From positions 1,281,564 through 1,345,563 of the forward strand of contig CP075366.1 of assembly GCA_019454145.1 (NCBI GenBank): 64,000 nucleotides of DNA. The letters run 5' to 3'. This document shows positions 16,170-24,431 of this stretch, one piece after another (position 1 is the first letter of the stretch; each line of letters starts with the position of its first letter). The notes below the pieces were generated by a model. It was not told where the DNA came from, ran no database searches, and saw nothing but the letters and a program-made list of their open reading frames with translations. This DNA comes from Fimbriimonadaceae bacterium (GTDB lineage: Bacteria > Armatimonadota > Fimbriimonadia > Fimbriimonadales > Fimbriimonadaceae). Made by a program: the position numbers and the translations under genes.

Positions 16170-17048
16170 TTGCTTTCCCTTTTGCCCATAACTGCACTAG
16201 CCGTCGCGGCGATTTCTAGCGGATCAACTGCGCCTGCACTTCCAGCGGAAGTGCATCCTTCGATTACAAAAGCATTTCAGCAGGCGATTGACGCCGAAGC
16301 GGATAAAGATTATCAACTTTCCCTTGCATTGATGCACGGAGTGCTCTACAACTCTGGTGTAAAGATTCGGTTGAAAACAGCTAACGGCAAACCGATCACA
16401 AAATCTGCCGAACAAGGCATGAGTAACGCTCTCGAAGCCTGGCAAGACGTGCTCGGTCGTGATAACCCAATCAAGTTTGTCGGTGCCGATCAAGATGCTG
16501 ACCTCACAATCCAGTTTGTGGACAAAGTTCCATCCAAAGCGTACGACACACTGGGCCTGATCGAACTCCGCAAAGAATATAGCTGGAACCGCAGTCGTTA
16601 TGAAGTTGAGGTTTCTGGAACGATTTTTATTCAAACCAACTACGAAGGCAAAAATCTGAACGCCGCACAATACACCGAAGTTATCGCCCACGAGCTAGGC
16701 CATCTCCTTGGATTAAACGACTTAGCCAACACTGGTCAGCTTATGGGGCCGATGATATTTGAAAAGCCGATCAGTGGGCCACTAGCGCACGAATCGAATG
16801 CTGTACAAACGGTTCGGTATCAAGCCAAACGGCAATGGAATTCTGTCATCGAAAAAATGAACTCGGAACCGGTTAGTTTAGGTTCAAACGAATTACAAAG
16901 TTGTTCAGAGAAATATCTAGCAACTTGTACAGTAGGAAAGCCTTGTCAACAAGGAAAAACGAAGGTAGGAGACCTTGGAGGTACTCAAAATGGTCAGATC
17001 AACAAACTATGCAATGGTTTCAACCCTGGCCGGATTGCAGCGCCTTGA
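16170..17048 (+). CDS. Exported zinc metalloprotease with HExxHxxGxxD motif
   Basis: A 292-residue protein starting at TTG, with GAGG eight bases upstream, and a signal peptide (LLPITALAVAAISSGSTAPA). The motif HELGHLLGLND (about residues 176-186) and the nearby SxMGPM-like turn place it among matrixin-like metzincins. The third ligand would be Asp rather than His, as in snapalysin-type enzymes. Upstream TYEVEVSG/IFIQTN strands fit the metzincin edge strand. The last 45 residues contain four Cys and overlap the next gene by 59 bp, so the true C-terminus could be shorter if a frameshift is present. Confidence 0.75.
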   Translation: MLSLLPITALAVAAISSGSTAPALPAEVHPSITKAFQQAIDAEADKDYQLSLALMHGVLYNSGVKIRLKTANGKPITKSAEQGMSNALEAWQDVLGRDNPIKFVGADQDADLTIQFVDKVPSKAYDTLGLIELRKEYSWNRSRYEVEVSGTIFIQTNYEGKNLNAAQYTEVIAHELGHLLGLNDLANTGQLMGPMIFEKPISGPLAHESNAVQTVRYQAKRQWNSVIEKMNSEPVSLGSNELQSCSEKYLATCTVGKPCQQGKTKVGDLGGTQNGQINKLCNGFNPGRIAAP

Positions 17049-17202
17049 AGCTCAAATCCAGAGAGCAATGCTGGAGGCGAGCGGAAAGCCGCATAACCCG
17101 GCTCAACAGCCCGAAAAAGTTGCGAACAGAATTGAGCAAGAAGCTCAACGCACATCCCTGCGTGCGAACACTGTTCTTAATGGGTTAGACCTTACTGCTT
17201 AA
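16990..17202 (+). CDS. Tiny helical protein, possible paralogue of the next gene
   Basis: A 70-residue Gln/Ala-rich protein. GGAGG at 16977-16981 lies eight bases before the ATG at 16990, a strong ribosome site that supports this start even though it lies inside the 3' end of the protease gene. The C-terminus (SLRANTVLNGLDLTA) resembles NATVIRSLDDTTG in the next protein, suggesting a duplicated short helical module. Function is unknown; no flagellar genes are visible. Confidence 0.55.
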   Translation: MVRSTNYAMVSTLAGLQRLEAQIQRAMLEASGKPHNPAQQPEKVANRIEQEAQRTSLRANTVLNGLDLTA

Positions 17203-17206
17203 ACAA

Positions 17207-17428
17207 ATGAACGTCGTCGCATCCGGATGGTCAACCGCAGTGAATGGACTGCATCAAGCGCAAAACCAAGCACTTGATGCCGCCGTAGCTGTATCAGGGG
17301 GCAATCCGGATGATTTGCTTGGCGCGGCAGTTTCACTTCAGCAAGCAAAACTTCAAACCCAACTCAATGCCACGGTCATCCGATCACTGGATGATACAAC
17401 TGGTTATCTGCTCGATATTCTCGCCTAA
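17207..17428 (+). CDS. Tiny YjfB-like helical protein
   Basis: A 73-residue protein starting four bases after the previous stop. GAAVSLQQAKLQTQLNATVI resembles the short-helix Gln-rich core of YjfB-type putative motility proteins (pattern of SLxQAxLQxQ followed by V-[LI]). The match is short and the family is poorly understood, so this is tentative. It is probably co-translated with the preceding small gene. Confidence 0.55.
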   Translation: MNVVASGWSTAVNGLHQAQNQALDAAVAVSGGNPDDLLGAAVSLQQAKLQTQLNATVIRSLDDTTGYLLDILA

Positions 17429-17458
17429 TTATTCCTTAGGTTCCCTGACGAACTTCGG

Positions 17459-17464
17459 TATTCT
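17459..17464 (+). promoter_or_regulatory. Leaderless -10 box of marR-like gene
   Basis: TATTCT ends six bases before the GTG at 17471 and supports that non-ATG start. Confidence 0.65.
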
Positions 17465-17470
17465 GATTGC

Positions 17471-17899
17471 GTGTCATCTCCCCAGCTTGGGCCGCTCATC
17501 GCCACCCTTTATGAATATCAATCGGCATATTTAGAACCCCGGCTAAAAGCCGCCGGAATGCGGTGGACGACATTCCAAATTCTTGCGACCGTTATGGCGG
17601 CGGGAGACGAAGCTTCTCAGGCTGAAGTGGCACGAAGATTGGGCATCGCTCCGGCAACCCTTTCGGAATCGGTGCAAGCCCATGTGAAGCAAAACCTCTT
17701 GCGGCAAGAAGCATCACCGACCGACAAGCGAAAGAAAATCTTGGTTCTCACCGCTGAAGCTAAGCGACAAATGAGTCGCGTGGGCAAACATGTTCAAGAA
17801 TTTGAGCAGATTCTCACCCGTCAGATTTCTCCCGCTGAGCTCGACCGAACGGCGCAAAGTTTAGAGAAGATTATTAATAATCTCGAATCAGCGCAATAA
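17471..17899 (+). CDS. MarR-family transcriptional regulator
   Basis: A 142-residue winged-helix protein. The recognition region AEVARRLGIAPATLSESVQAHVKQNLLRQE and the wing SPTDKRKKILVLTAEAK are typical of MarR. Helices at both ends form the expected dimer interface. The GTG start is set by the -10 box. No efflux or catabolic gene is adjacent, so its target is unknown; it may regulate itself or the neighbouring small genes. Confidence 0.85.
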   Translation: MSSPQLGPLIATLYEYQSAYLEPRLKAAGMRWTTFQILATVMAAGDEASQAEVARRLGIAPATLSESVQAHVKQNLLRQEASPTDKRKKILVLTAEAKRQMSRVGKHVQEFEQILTRQISPAELDRTAQSLEKIINNLESAQ

Positions 17900-18005
17900 T
17901 CCGTCCTTCCTCCATTGCTTACTATCAAAAAATACAGGTAAAAGTACAGGGTTTGGCGCAACACTTGGGACCATCCATCCGTCCTGAGTCAAAACGGGGC
18001 ATCAC

Positions 18006-18383
18006 ATGATTCGAATTGTCGGGGTTCAACGCAACGAAAATATTGGTCAAGAGTTCGTGCTTTTGCAGAACCAAGGCAATATGCGTTTGAACTTGCGTGG
18101 CTACACTCTTATCGCCGAATCCGCTATTGATGAACCGGCCGGGCTCCAAGAAGCGTACGTGATTGCAGAAGACATTGATATTCCCGCCGGACACCACGCG
18201 GCGATCCGAACCGGATCAGGAACATCCACTTGGTGCCACAAACACGATGGCTATCATGTCTATCACCTCTTTCTTGGGCGCAACACCCCAATCTGGGCGA
18301 GATTAACCGGAGATGTTCATTTGCTCGCTCCCACCCACAAATACAGCGACAAACAAGTCGAAAAGCTTCTCGTTAAACGCTAA
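18006..18383 (+). CDS. Lamin-tail-like domain protein
   Basis: A 125-residue beta-rich protein: VQRNENIGQEFVLLQNQG, then NLRGYTLI, then IPAGHHAAIRTGSG and LTGDVHLLAPTHKYS. Order and spacing (EFVxLxN, LxGYxL, PAGxxxxIxxG) resemble the immunoglobulin-like lamin-tail (LTD) fold. It has no signal peptide or membrane segment. A GGGG stretch lies just before the ATG. The stop interlocks with that of pth on the other strand (CTAA, 18380-18383). Confidence 0.6.
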   Translation: MIRIVGVQRNENIGQEFVLLQNQGNMRLNLRGYTLIAESAIDEPAGLQEAYVIAEDIDIPAGHHAAIRTGSGTSTWCHKHDGYHVYHLFLGRNTPIWARLTGDVHLLAPTHKYSDKQVEKLLVKR

Positions 18384-18976
18384 TCAGTTGAGTTAGCGAA
18401 ATTCATTGCGCGTTCAATTCCATCGGAAACCCAATATTCTGCTGCGTCAGCACTTCGTTCAACTAGCTGGTTGATAACCGTGCGTTCTTCAGGATCAAAT
18501 CGGCTTAGCACGTGATCTATTGTTGTCCCACCTTTGCCAATGCCGATTTTGATGCGCGGATATTCTTCGCTCTGCAAACTGGCAATCACAGATTTATGAC
18601 CGTTGTGGCCACCGCTGCTTCCCTTTGGCTTCATCTTCATCTTGCCAACCGGAAGGTCTAGTTCATCGGTAATCACCAGAATTGCCGCCGGCTTAATGCC
18701 AAATTCTTCAGCTAAAGCTTTCACGGCTCGCCCGCTGAGGTTCATAAAAGTAAGCGGTTTTACTAGCGCAACCGGAACTCCGCTGATTTCTAGTTCGGCA
18801 ACTAAGGCTTGCTTGCGGCTTTTATTGATCTTGATCTTGTGACGGTCGGCGAGTTCTTCGACGACATCAAATCCCACGTTGTGGCGGGTGCGCTGATAAG
18901 CCGCACCTGGGTTTCCGAGCCCAACGATCATGCGCTTTGGATATAACTTGGGGCCGCGCTGTTTGAAAAATCCCAT
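18380..18976 (-). CDS. pth: Peptidyl-tRNA hydrolase
   Basis: A 198-residue enzyme that frees tRNA from stalled peptidyl-tRNA. Motifs: VGLGNPGAAYQRTRHNVGF with the catalytic His (about residue 33), KPLTFMNLSG, and GGHNGHKS. There is a ten-residue extension before the usual MIVGLGNPG start; a downstream ATG at M16 could be the real start, but the longer form is open from a plausible ATG. It follows uppP by 21 bp on the minus strand and ends interlocked with the plus-strand gene. Confidence 0.93.
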   Translation of the reverse strand: MGFFKQRGPKLYPKRMIVGLGNPGAAYQRTRHNVGFDVVEELADRHKIKINKSRKQALVAELEISGVPVALVKPLTFMNLSGRAVKALAEEFGIKPAAILVITDELDLPVGKMKMKPKGSSGGHNGHKSVIASLQSEEYPRIKIGIGKGGTTIDHVLSRFDPEERTVINQLVERSADAAEYWVSDGIERAMNFANSTD

Positions 18977-18997
18977 CGCCGAATCTAGTAACGATTA

Positions 18998-19852
18998 TTA
19001 ACGGCCCAACGGCGCAATCATCGCCGCAGTCCCACTGAAATCTAGGATGTTTTGCGAAGCGACGAAAACAATGACGGCGGCAAGTACGACTCGGTAAACC
19101 ACAAAAACCGTGGTGCTTTTTGATTGTAGGAATTTCATCAAAAACGCAATCGCCCACCAACCAACTAAGAACGAAACCCCTGTCGCAACTAGGGTCGGCA
19201 CTAACCCTTCACCAAAGAGCTCAGAGCGGCCCTTATAGAGCTTGTATAGGCCACTGGCGGTGACGCTTGGAATAGCCAAGAGGAATGAAACTCTCGCCGC
19301 CGTTGCGCGGTTAAAGCCGCCAAACAATCCACCCGTGATTGTCGAACCGCTCCGACTACTGCCAGGAAAGAGGGCAAGGCATTGCCATAACCCCATGATG
19401 ATTCCATCTTTGATCGTGAATTGTTCGAGATCACGGTCGCGCTTGCCTTTCCAGTCACTTAATCCGAGGAGTAAGCCGAACCCTGCCAGTGTCCCTGCAA
19501 TCAAATAAGGATCGCGAAAAACTGTGTCAATTTGCTTTTCAAGTGCCAAACCAAGAATTGCGATTGGGAACGAACCCCAAAATATCCCCCAGCCGAGCCT
19601 CCATTCCTGCCCGCGAGATTCTTTATCCTTAAACCCTTTTGTCCAGCCTTTGTATGTACTGGTAATGTCGTCCCAAAAGTAGATGAAAACGGCGAGCATT
19701 GTTCCAAGTTGGATGACCGCAGTAAAACCAGCGCCCGCATCTTTCCAACCGAAGAGGGGCGGAATCAAATAGAGGTGTCCGCTACTACTGATCGGCAAAA
19801 ACTCGGTCAGACCTTGAACGATGCCAAGAACAATCGCTTCTAAGATTCCCAC
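18998..19852 (-). CDS. uppP: Undecaprenyl-diphosphatase
   Basis: A 284-residue polytopic BacA/UppP enzyme recycling undecaprenyl pyrophosphate to the monophosphate carrier. Signature motifs are GLTEFLPISSSGHL (about residue 14) and PGSSRSGSTI (about residue 163), both contributing to the active site. The start is GTG at 19852, which lies 13 bp inside the end of wecB, so the two are translationally coupled. The operon places the carrier-recycling enzyme with enzymes that load GlcNAc on the same carrier. Confidence 0.94.
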   Translation of the reverse strand: MGILEAIVLGIVQGLTEFLPISSSGHLYLIPPLFGWKDAGAGFTAVIQLGTMLAVFIYFWDDITSTYKGWTKGFKDKESRGQEWRLGWGIFWGSFPIAILGLALEKQIDTVFRDPYLIAGTLAGFGLLLGLSDWKGKRDRDLEQFTIKDGIIMGLWQCLALFPGSSRSGSTITGGLFGGFNRATAARVSFLLAIPSVTASGLYKLYKGRSELFGEGLVPTLVATGVSFLVGWWAIAFLMKFLQSKSTTVFVVYRVVLAAVIVFVASQNILDFSGTAAMIAPLGR

Positions 19853-20976
19853 ATCTGCTCCGCTGGAGAATCCACCCCGAGTTCTTTGAGTGCTATGTAC
19901 CGAATTCGCGCCGCCGCCTGACCATCACCGTAAGGGCTGACGCTATTCGCCATCGCCCGGTAAGCATCTTCGCTCGCCAGCAATTCTCGCGCCGAATCGA
20001 ACACCAGTTGCTCATCCGTACCGATTAGCCGCGCTGTTCCCGCATCAACTCCTTCGGGTCGCTCAGTGGTAGTTCTGAGCACCAAAACCGGAACCCCGAA
20101 GCTGGGGGCTTCTTCTTGCACTCCGCCGGAATCGGTGAGAATCAGGTTGCTCTGTTGCATGAGCTTGACAAAATCCGCGTAATCGGGCGGCTCGATCAAA
20201 TCGATCCGCTCGTGGTTGCCGAGGATAGCGGTTAACGTTTCCCGCACTGCTGGGTTTTTGTGCATTGCCACAACCACGCGGATATCCGGAAACTCATCGA
20301 CGAGATTACACACCGCTCGAGCGATCTGCTTTTGCGGCTCACCCCAGTTTTCCCGCCGATGGGTTGTTAGCAACACAATTCGCCCCGGCCAATCCGTGTA
20401 CCACTCCTTGCTATGAGTTTCGGCCGTATGGTGAACCGCATCAATTCCGGTATTCCCAGTGACGAAAATCTGCTCGTTCGGAATCCCTTCTCTGCGTAAA
20501 TTATCTGCCGCCCATTCAGTAGGAGGAAAATGCAGTCGAGCGAATAATCCAACCGCGCGGCGATTGAACTCTTCTGGAAACGGGTTGAAAATATCCGGCG
20601 TGCGAAGGCCAGCTTCAACATGGGCGTACGGGATCTGCCGATAGAATGCAGCTAACCCGGCGACAAATGTAGTCGTCGTATCACCCTGGGCAAATACCAT
20701 TTGCGGCTGAAGTTGCTCGAAAAGTTGATCAAGCCCTCCCAAGATTTTCTGCGTTACGCCAGCGAGTGACTGCCCGTGCTGCATCACTTCCAAATCATGG
20801 TCTGGCTTTAAGCCGAACGCATCTAATGCTTGCCATAGCATCTCTTTGTGTTGACCGGTTGAAATCAGAATCGTTTCGACTAGCTCAGGGTGCTTCTGGA
20901 ACTCAACGACAACTGGCGCAGTTTTAATTGCATCCGGTCGGGTTCCAACCACAAAAATTACTTTCGGTTTAGACAT
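19840..20976 (-). CDS. wecB: UDP-N-acetylglucosamine 2-epimerase (non-hydrolysing)
   Basis: A 378-residue GT-B fold enzyme making UDP-ManNAc from UDP-GlcNAc. Motifs: VVGTRPDAIKTAPV at the N-terminus, QGDTTTTFVAGLAAFY, HVEAGLRT, the PFPEEFNRR loop, TTHRRENWG, and TDSGGVQEEAPSFGVPVLVLR, all conserved in the family. The start codon follows the stop of the upstream transferase directly (TAAATG). Product would feed ManNAc into a teichoic-acid-like, enterobacterial-common-antigen-like or capsular glycan. Confidence 0.94.
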   Translation of the reverse strand: MSKPKVIFVVGTRPDAIKTAPVVVEFQKHPELVETILISTGQHKEMLWQALDAFGLKPDHDLEVMQHGQSLAGVTQKILGGLDQLFEQLQPQMVFAQGDTTTTFVAGLAAFYRQIPYAHVEAGLRTPDIFNPFPEEFNRRAVGLFARLHFPPTEWAADNLRREGIPNEQIFVTGNTGIDAVHHTAETHSKEWYTDWPGRIVLLTTHRRENWGEPQKQIARAVCNLVDEFPDIRVVVAMHKNPAVRETLTAILGNHERIDLIEPPDYADFVKLMQQSNLILTDSGGVQEEAPSFGVPVLVLRTTTERPEGVDAGTARLIGTDEQLVFDSARELLASEDAYRAMANSVSPYGDGQAAARIRYIALKELGVDSPAEQMWES

Positions 20977-21993
20977 TTAGTTGTTCCTCACAAGCAAAAG
21001 GATCGCGCCACTAAGGGTAATGGCAATTAAATACAGAATCCACACGGCTTGCTTTTGAGTGTATCCCCGCCCAAGCAAAGTGTGGTGAACGTGCTTTTTG
21101 TCGGGCTGGGTGATTGGCGTTTTGGTAATAATCCGCCGAATCACAACGAAAGCGGCATCGAAAAGAGGGATTCCAAAAATGAACAAGGGAATCAATAAAG
21201 CAAGCGTTGCGGCAGTTTTCATCGCCCCGACGATGGAAAGTGTCGCCAACAAGAACCCGAGAAGTTGAGAACCGCCGCCCAAGAATATCTTTGCCGGGTT
21301 GTAGTTGTAACGTAAAAATCCAACGCACGCCCCGGCAATTGCCATCGCAACCAGAGCAACTCGGGGCTGACCTTCAATCGAAGCGATGATAGAAATCGTT
21401 CCAGCACTGATCGCGGCAATCCCACTTGCCAGGCCGTCAATCCCATCAATGGTATCCATGGTTTTCGTGACTATAAAGATGTAAACAGCAGTGAGCGGGA
21501 ACGCCCAAACTCCAAAGTTAATCCAGTTGCCCGCGAGGTTTACGCCCTGAATCTGTACGCGACCGATGTCGTTGAAAAAGAACTGAACCCCAATCCCAAT
21601 AATCAGCATGTAGAGTAGCTGAACCTTTGCCGAAAGCTGAACTTTGTCATCCAATGAACCCATCCCGACAATCAGCATCGAGCCGACAAGAACCGCAATA
21701 AGATAAGGCGGAAACGGCTGATACTGATAGGCAAACGGCAGTACCGCTAGCAATGAGACAAGAACGCCGATGTAAATGGCCATTCCTCCCCAGCGAGGAG
21801 TGATTGTTGTGTGAACTCGCCGTTCATCCCGTGTGGGGTCATCCACCGCGCCAAACTTGTGTGCCAGCTTCATGACAAATGGAGTCACGAGCAGAACAAC
21901 TACGAGAGCGACGAATCCGGCAAGTAATGAAGCCCGGAATCCAGGAAAGATCCATTTCCAATTCTCCCCAACCGAGGCGAACTGATTAAACAT
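20977..21993 (-). CDS. WecA/TagO-type undecaprenyl-phosphate sugar-1-phosphate transferase
   Basis: A 338-residue MraY-superfamily membrane enzyme that starts lipid-linked glycans by moving a sugar-1-phosphate (usually GlcNAc) to undecaprenyl phosphate. About ten hydrophobic segments, HTTITPRWGGMAIY, GSLDDKVQLSAKVQLL with the conserved Asp pair, MDTIDGIDGLASG, and FLGGGSQLLGFLLA with downstream KKHVHHTLLGRGYTQ are visible. The HxHH-like motif favours WecA/TagO over MraY. It sits between dCMP deaminase and wecB in one operon. Confidence 0.9.
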   Translation of the reverse strand: MFNQFASVGENWKWIFPGFRASLLAGFVALVVVLLVTPFVMKLAHKFGAVDDPTRDERRVHTTITPRWGGMAIYIGVLVSLLAVLPFAYQYQPFPPYLIAVLVGSMLIVGMGSLDDKVQLSAKVQLLYMLIIGIGVQFFFNDIGRVQIQGVNLAGNWINFGVWAFPLTAVYIFIVTKTMDTIDGIDGLASGIAAISAGTISIIASIEGQPRVALVAMAIAGACVGFLRYNYNPAKIFLGGGSQLLGFLLATLSIVGAMKTAATLALLIPLFIFGIPLFDAAFVVIRRIITKTPITQPDKKHVHHTLLGRGYTQKQAVWILYLIAITLSGAILLLVRNN

Positions 21994-21995
21994 GG

Positions 21996-22469
21996 TTATT
22001 CAAGCTCCACCCGCTCCAATTTGCCATCGAAATATCTAAAAACGCTCATTTTGGAATCGCGAAAGAGTTCCAGAGAGAACTCATCCGGATAGTCGCCTTC
22101 GTAGATCACTTGTTCGATGCCAGCGTTGATGATCATCTTCGCGCACATATTGCACGGCTGACAGGTGACGTACATCGTGCTTCCTTCACAAGGAACGCCG
22201 ATCATTGCCGCTTGTAGAAGAGAATTCTGCTCTGCATGAAGACTGCGGATACAGTGACCCGCCTTCATACAACCCAGTGGCCAATCGTGATGCTGTCCAT
22301 CGGGAGGGCAATGGGCAAGTCCGCGCGGGGCGCCGTTGTAGCCAGTCGCCAGTATGCGTCGATCACGAACGATGACCGCTCCCACCTGGCGACGCGGGCA
22401 CGTTGCCCGAGTCTTGACCAAATGGGCGATCTGCATGAAATATGCATCCCAACTCGGCCGTTCTGACAT
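21996..22469 (-). CDS. comEB: dCMP deaminase (ComEB-like)
   Basis: A 157-residue zinc deaminase converting dCMP to dUMP. Zinc motif HAEQN (His, Glu) and TCQPCNMC (two Cys) are intact, and CPRRQVGAVIVRDRRILATGYNGAPRG is a family hallmark. The ATG at 22469 is chosen because a CATAAT box ends seven bases before it; an in-frame GTG just upstream would lie too close to that box. First gene of the run dCMP deaminase, WecA-type transferase, wecB, uppP, pth. Confidence 0.93.
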   Translation of the reverse strand: MSERPSWDAYFMQIAHLVKTRATCPRRQVGAVIVRDRRILATGYNGAPRGLAHCPPDGQHHDWPLGCMKAGHCIRSLHAEQNSLLQAAMIGVPCEGSTMYVTCQPCNMCAKMIINAGIEQVIYEGDYPDEFSLELFRDSKMSVFRYFDGKLERVELE

Positions 22470-22476
22470 CACTGGA

Positions 22477-22482
22477 ATTATG
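22477..22482 (-). promoter_or_regulatory. Leaderless -10 box of dCMP deaminase operon
   Basis: CATAAT on the minus strand, seven bases before the ATG at 22469. Confidence 0.6.
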
Positions 22483-22520
22483 ACCGCTGATCAGGCAAAT
22501 CTTCCCGTGTCCCCAGTCAA

Positions 22521-23057
22521 TTAGACATGCGGGGCGACATCCAGCCCTTCGACTTCAAAATAATAGGCAGGCGGGCCGCTCACCAGCATCGAAGTTGGAA
22601 ACGCTTCTCGAAACACGTTCCAGGCTCGGCAGTTGGCGTTATAGAACCTCCGTGACGCGGCAATCCGATCCTCAGTATTCGTAAGTTCCTTTTGTAGAAC
22701 GATGAACTGCTGATCCGCTTTGACCTGTGGATAAGCTTCAACGACCATCATCATCCGATTGACGGCATGAACTAATTCCGATTCTTCTTCATAGCCAGAT
22801 TTCAGGTCGCTTAAACTTTGAGTAGCCTTGGTTCTTGCCTCGGCTACCGCGGTGAATATCCCTTGTTCGTGAGTGGCGTACCCTTTCACCACCGCGACCA
22901 GTTGAGGAATCAGCTCGTGCCTCCGTTTGAGCTGCACATCGATATTCGCCCGACTTTCTCGCACGGTTTGCTGAAGCCGAACGCCTTTATTGAACATCGC
23001 AATAATCCACAAAATAATTGCCGCGGCAATGCCTATCAACCATACAAACCAATTCAA
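22521..23057 (-). CDS. LemA-family protein
   Basis: A 178-residue protein with one N-terminal membrane helix and a helical bundle. LemA hallmarks: QLKRRHELIPQLVAVVKGYATHEQ, then YPQVKADQQFIVLQKELTNTEDRIAASRRFYNANCRAWN. I start it at the TTG at 23057, which overlaps the preceding TGA (TTGA) and has an AGGGGG site about seven bases upstream; a longer TTG-initiated frame to 23108 would run inside the upstream gene. The LemA role is unknown; the topology is a short lumenal N-terminus and soluble bundle. Confidence 0.88.
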   Translation of the reverse strand: MNWFVWLIGIAAAIILWIIAMFNKGVRLQQTVRESRANIDVQLKRRHELIPQLVAVVKGYATHEQGIFTAVAEARTKATQSLSDLKSGYEEESELVHAVNRMMMVVEAYPQVKADQQFIVLQKELTNTEDRIAASRRFYNANCRAWNVFREAFPTSMLVSGPPAYYFEVEGLDVAPHV

Positions 23058-23806
23058 GCTCTGCCCCCTCGGCGGTCTTGCTTCACGTATTCGGGCACCA
23101 AAACCCAAAACTCTTTCAAAAACTTCAACGAGTACTCCACGAAGTCCTCTCGCAGTATTCCATGCTTCCAGATCACAACTCGGTTTCCGTCTAACTGAAA
23201 TCCAGGCGGGTTCCAGTGCATAAACAACTCCATCATTTGTGGGTGCATCAAATCGAACACCGCCTTTTCGTCATCCCCCTGAACCAGATACATCTCGTTG
23301 AAGTGCGACGAATCTAACTGGATATCCTGCATCCCCAACACCTTTCCAATACCGTGCAAGAAGCCTTCCTCACCTATTTTCACTCGCGAAAACCAACCCG
23401 GAACCTCAATACTCGCGACCATAAAGTAATGAGTTTGCGAGCTTTTTCCATTGCTCGTTGTGTACTGAAAATGGAAAGCCTCGTACTCGCAGTCGTCAAA
23501 TTTTCCTTCAAAAATGTATTTGGCAGTCGTCGTGTGCCCACCAACTGGTTGAAACGCACGGTATTTGGTCAAGAACCCGGCGCTCGACGAATACTGAGCC
23601 GCCATACGCTCAAAGAACCCAACGGAACCCGTAAGACCGCTCCCCAGATTCGGTGAAAAGGAGAGTCCATTTGCCAAAGCAAACCGCATAAACCGCGCGA
23701 TTTTCTCTTCCTCTGCTTTTTTAGAAACGCTGTACAGAATGAGCGCGATAATGATGAAAAGCCCGAAAAAGAGTACGGGAATAAGTGCAAATCCTGTGCT
23801 TTCCAT
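23054..23806 (-). CDS. Single-pass membrane protein coupled to LemA
   Basis: A 250-residue protein with one N-terminal helix (about residues 7-26), then a soluble domain with NGLSFSPNLGSG, a beta-rich middle (KYIFEGKFDDCEYEAFHFQYTT in two parts) and a C-terminal region with VVIWKHGILREDFVEYSL. The layout resembles DUF3137-type or other LemA-partner proteins, but I cannot assign a family. The stop overlaps the lemA start by 4 bp. A terminator lies just upstream, isolating this pair from the cyclophilins. Confidence 0.68.
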   Translation of the reverse strand: MESTGFALIPVLFFGLFIIIALILYSVSKKAEEEKIARFMRFALANGLSFSPNLGSGLTGSVGFFERMAAQYSSSAGFLTKYRAFQPVGGHTTTAKYIFEGKFDDCEYEAFHFQYTTSNGKSSQTHYFMVASIEVPGWFSRVKIGEEGFLHGIGKVLGMQDIQLDSSHFNEMYLVQGDDEKAVFDLMHPQMMELFMHWNPPGFQLDGNRVVIWKHGILREDFVEYSLKFLKEFWVLVPEYVKQDRRGGRA

Positions 23807-23826
23807 CGTCGGTTCAGTAAAGAATA

Positions 23827-23855
23827 CGCCCTGCCACCTAAAAGGGTGCAGGGCG
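23827..23855 (-). terminator. Hairpin after the cytosolic cyclophilin gene
   Basis: CGCCCTGC (23827-23834) pairs with GCAGGGCG (23848-23855), with ACC/GGT continuing the stem past a one-base bulge. On the minus strand it follows the cyclophilin stop at 23877 by about 20 bases, and the bases after it (TATTCTTTAC) are T-rich. It separates the cyclophilin operon from the membrane-protein/lemA pair. Confidence 0.7.
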
Positions 23856-23876
23856 TTGTTGATTTAACTTGAAAAA

Positions 23877-24428
23877 CTATTCGAGCGGCCAGGTTTGAAC
23901 CCTAACCGTTTCCATAATCGCCGGATTGTCTTCTAGCGGATTATCTCGTTCATCGCGAGGCAGAGCAACGATCTTCTCGACCACATCCATGCCTTCGATC
24001 ACCTGACCAAAGACCGAATACTGCCGGTCGAGGTGCGGCGAGGTGCGATGCATCAAAAAGAACTGAGAACCAGCACTGTTTGGATCGCTTGTACGGGCCG
24101 CACTCAGAATTCCCGGCGTGTGCGGGATTTCGTTGAACTCGGCATTGATCGTGTAGCCAGGGCCACCCGTTCCGTGCATGTGTCGAGGCTGATCTTTGGA
24201 ATTCGGGTCGCCGCCTTGGATCATGAACCCAGGAATGATGCGGTGGAATCGAACGCCATCGTAGAATCCGCTGGATGCGAGTTTCTGAAAGTTTTCTGCG
24301 TGCCCAGGCGCGTGGTCTGGGAAAAACTTGACAACGATTCGCCCGTGGTTGGTTTCAATTACCGCGACTTTATCGCCTTCATTTGGAGCCACTGCGCCTG
24401 GCGCGGCGGTTGCTGAAAGTTCACTCAT
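23877..24428 (-). CDS. Cyclophilin-type peptidyl-prolyl isomerase, cytosolic form
   Basis: A 183-residue cyclophilin without signal peptide or membrane anchor. Active-site segments FHRIIPGFMIQGGDP (Arg, Phe, Gln) and SAGSQFFLM are intact, and GVRFHR follows the short bacterial loop pattern. It catalyses cis-trans isomerisation of Xaa-Pro bonds, here presumably in the cytoplasm. It is the last of three minus-strand cyclophilins; the stop of the previous gene is three bases before its ATG. A terminator hairpin follows. Confidence 0.93.
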   Translation of the reverse strand: MSELSATAAPGAVAPNEGDKVAVIETNHGRIVVKFFPDHAPGHAENFQKLASSGFYDGVRFHRIIPGFMIQGGDPNSKDQPRHMHGTGGPGYTINAEFNEIPHTPGILSAARTSDPNSAGSQFFLMHRTSPHLDRQYSVFGQVIEGMDVVEKIVALPRDERDNPLEDNPAIMETVRVQTWPLE

Positions 24429-24431
24429 GAT

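Noticed and set aside
23057-23108. TTG-initiated longer LemA
   Set aside because: It would overlap the upstream gene by about 55 bp, while the TTG at 23057 overlaps its stop by 4 bp and has an AGGGGG site.
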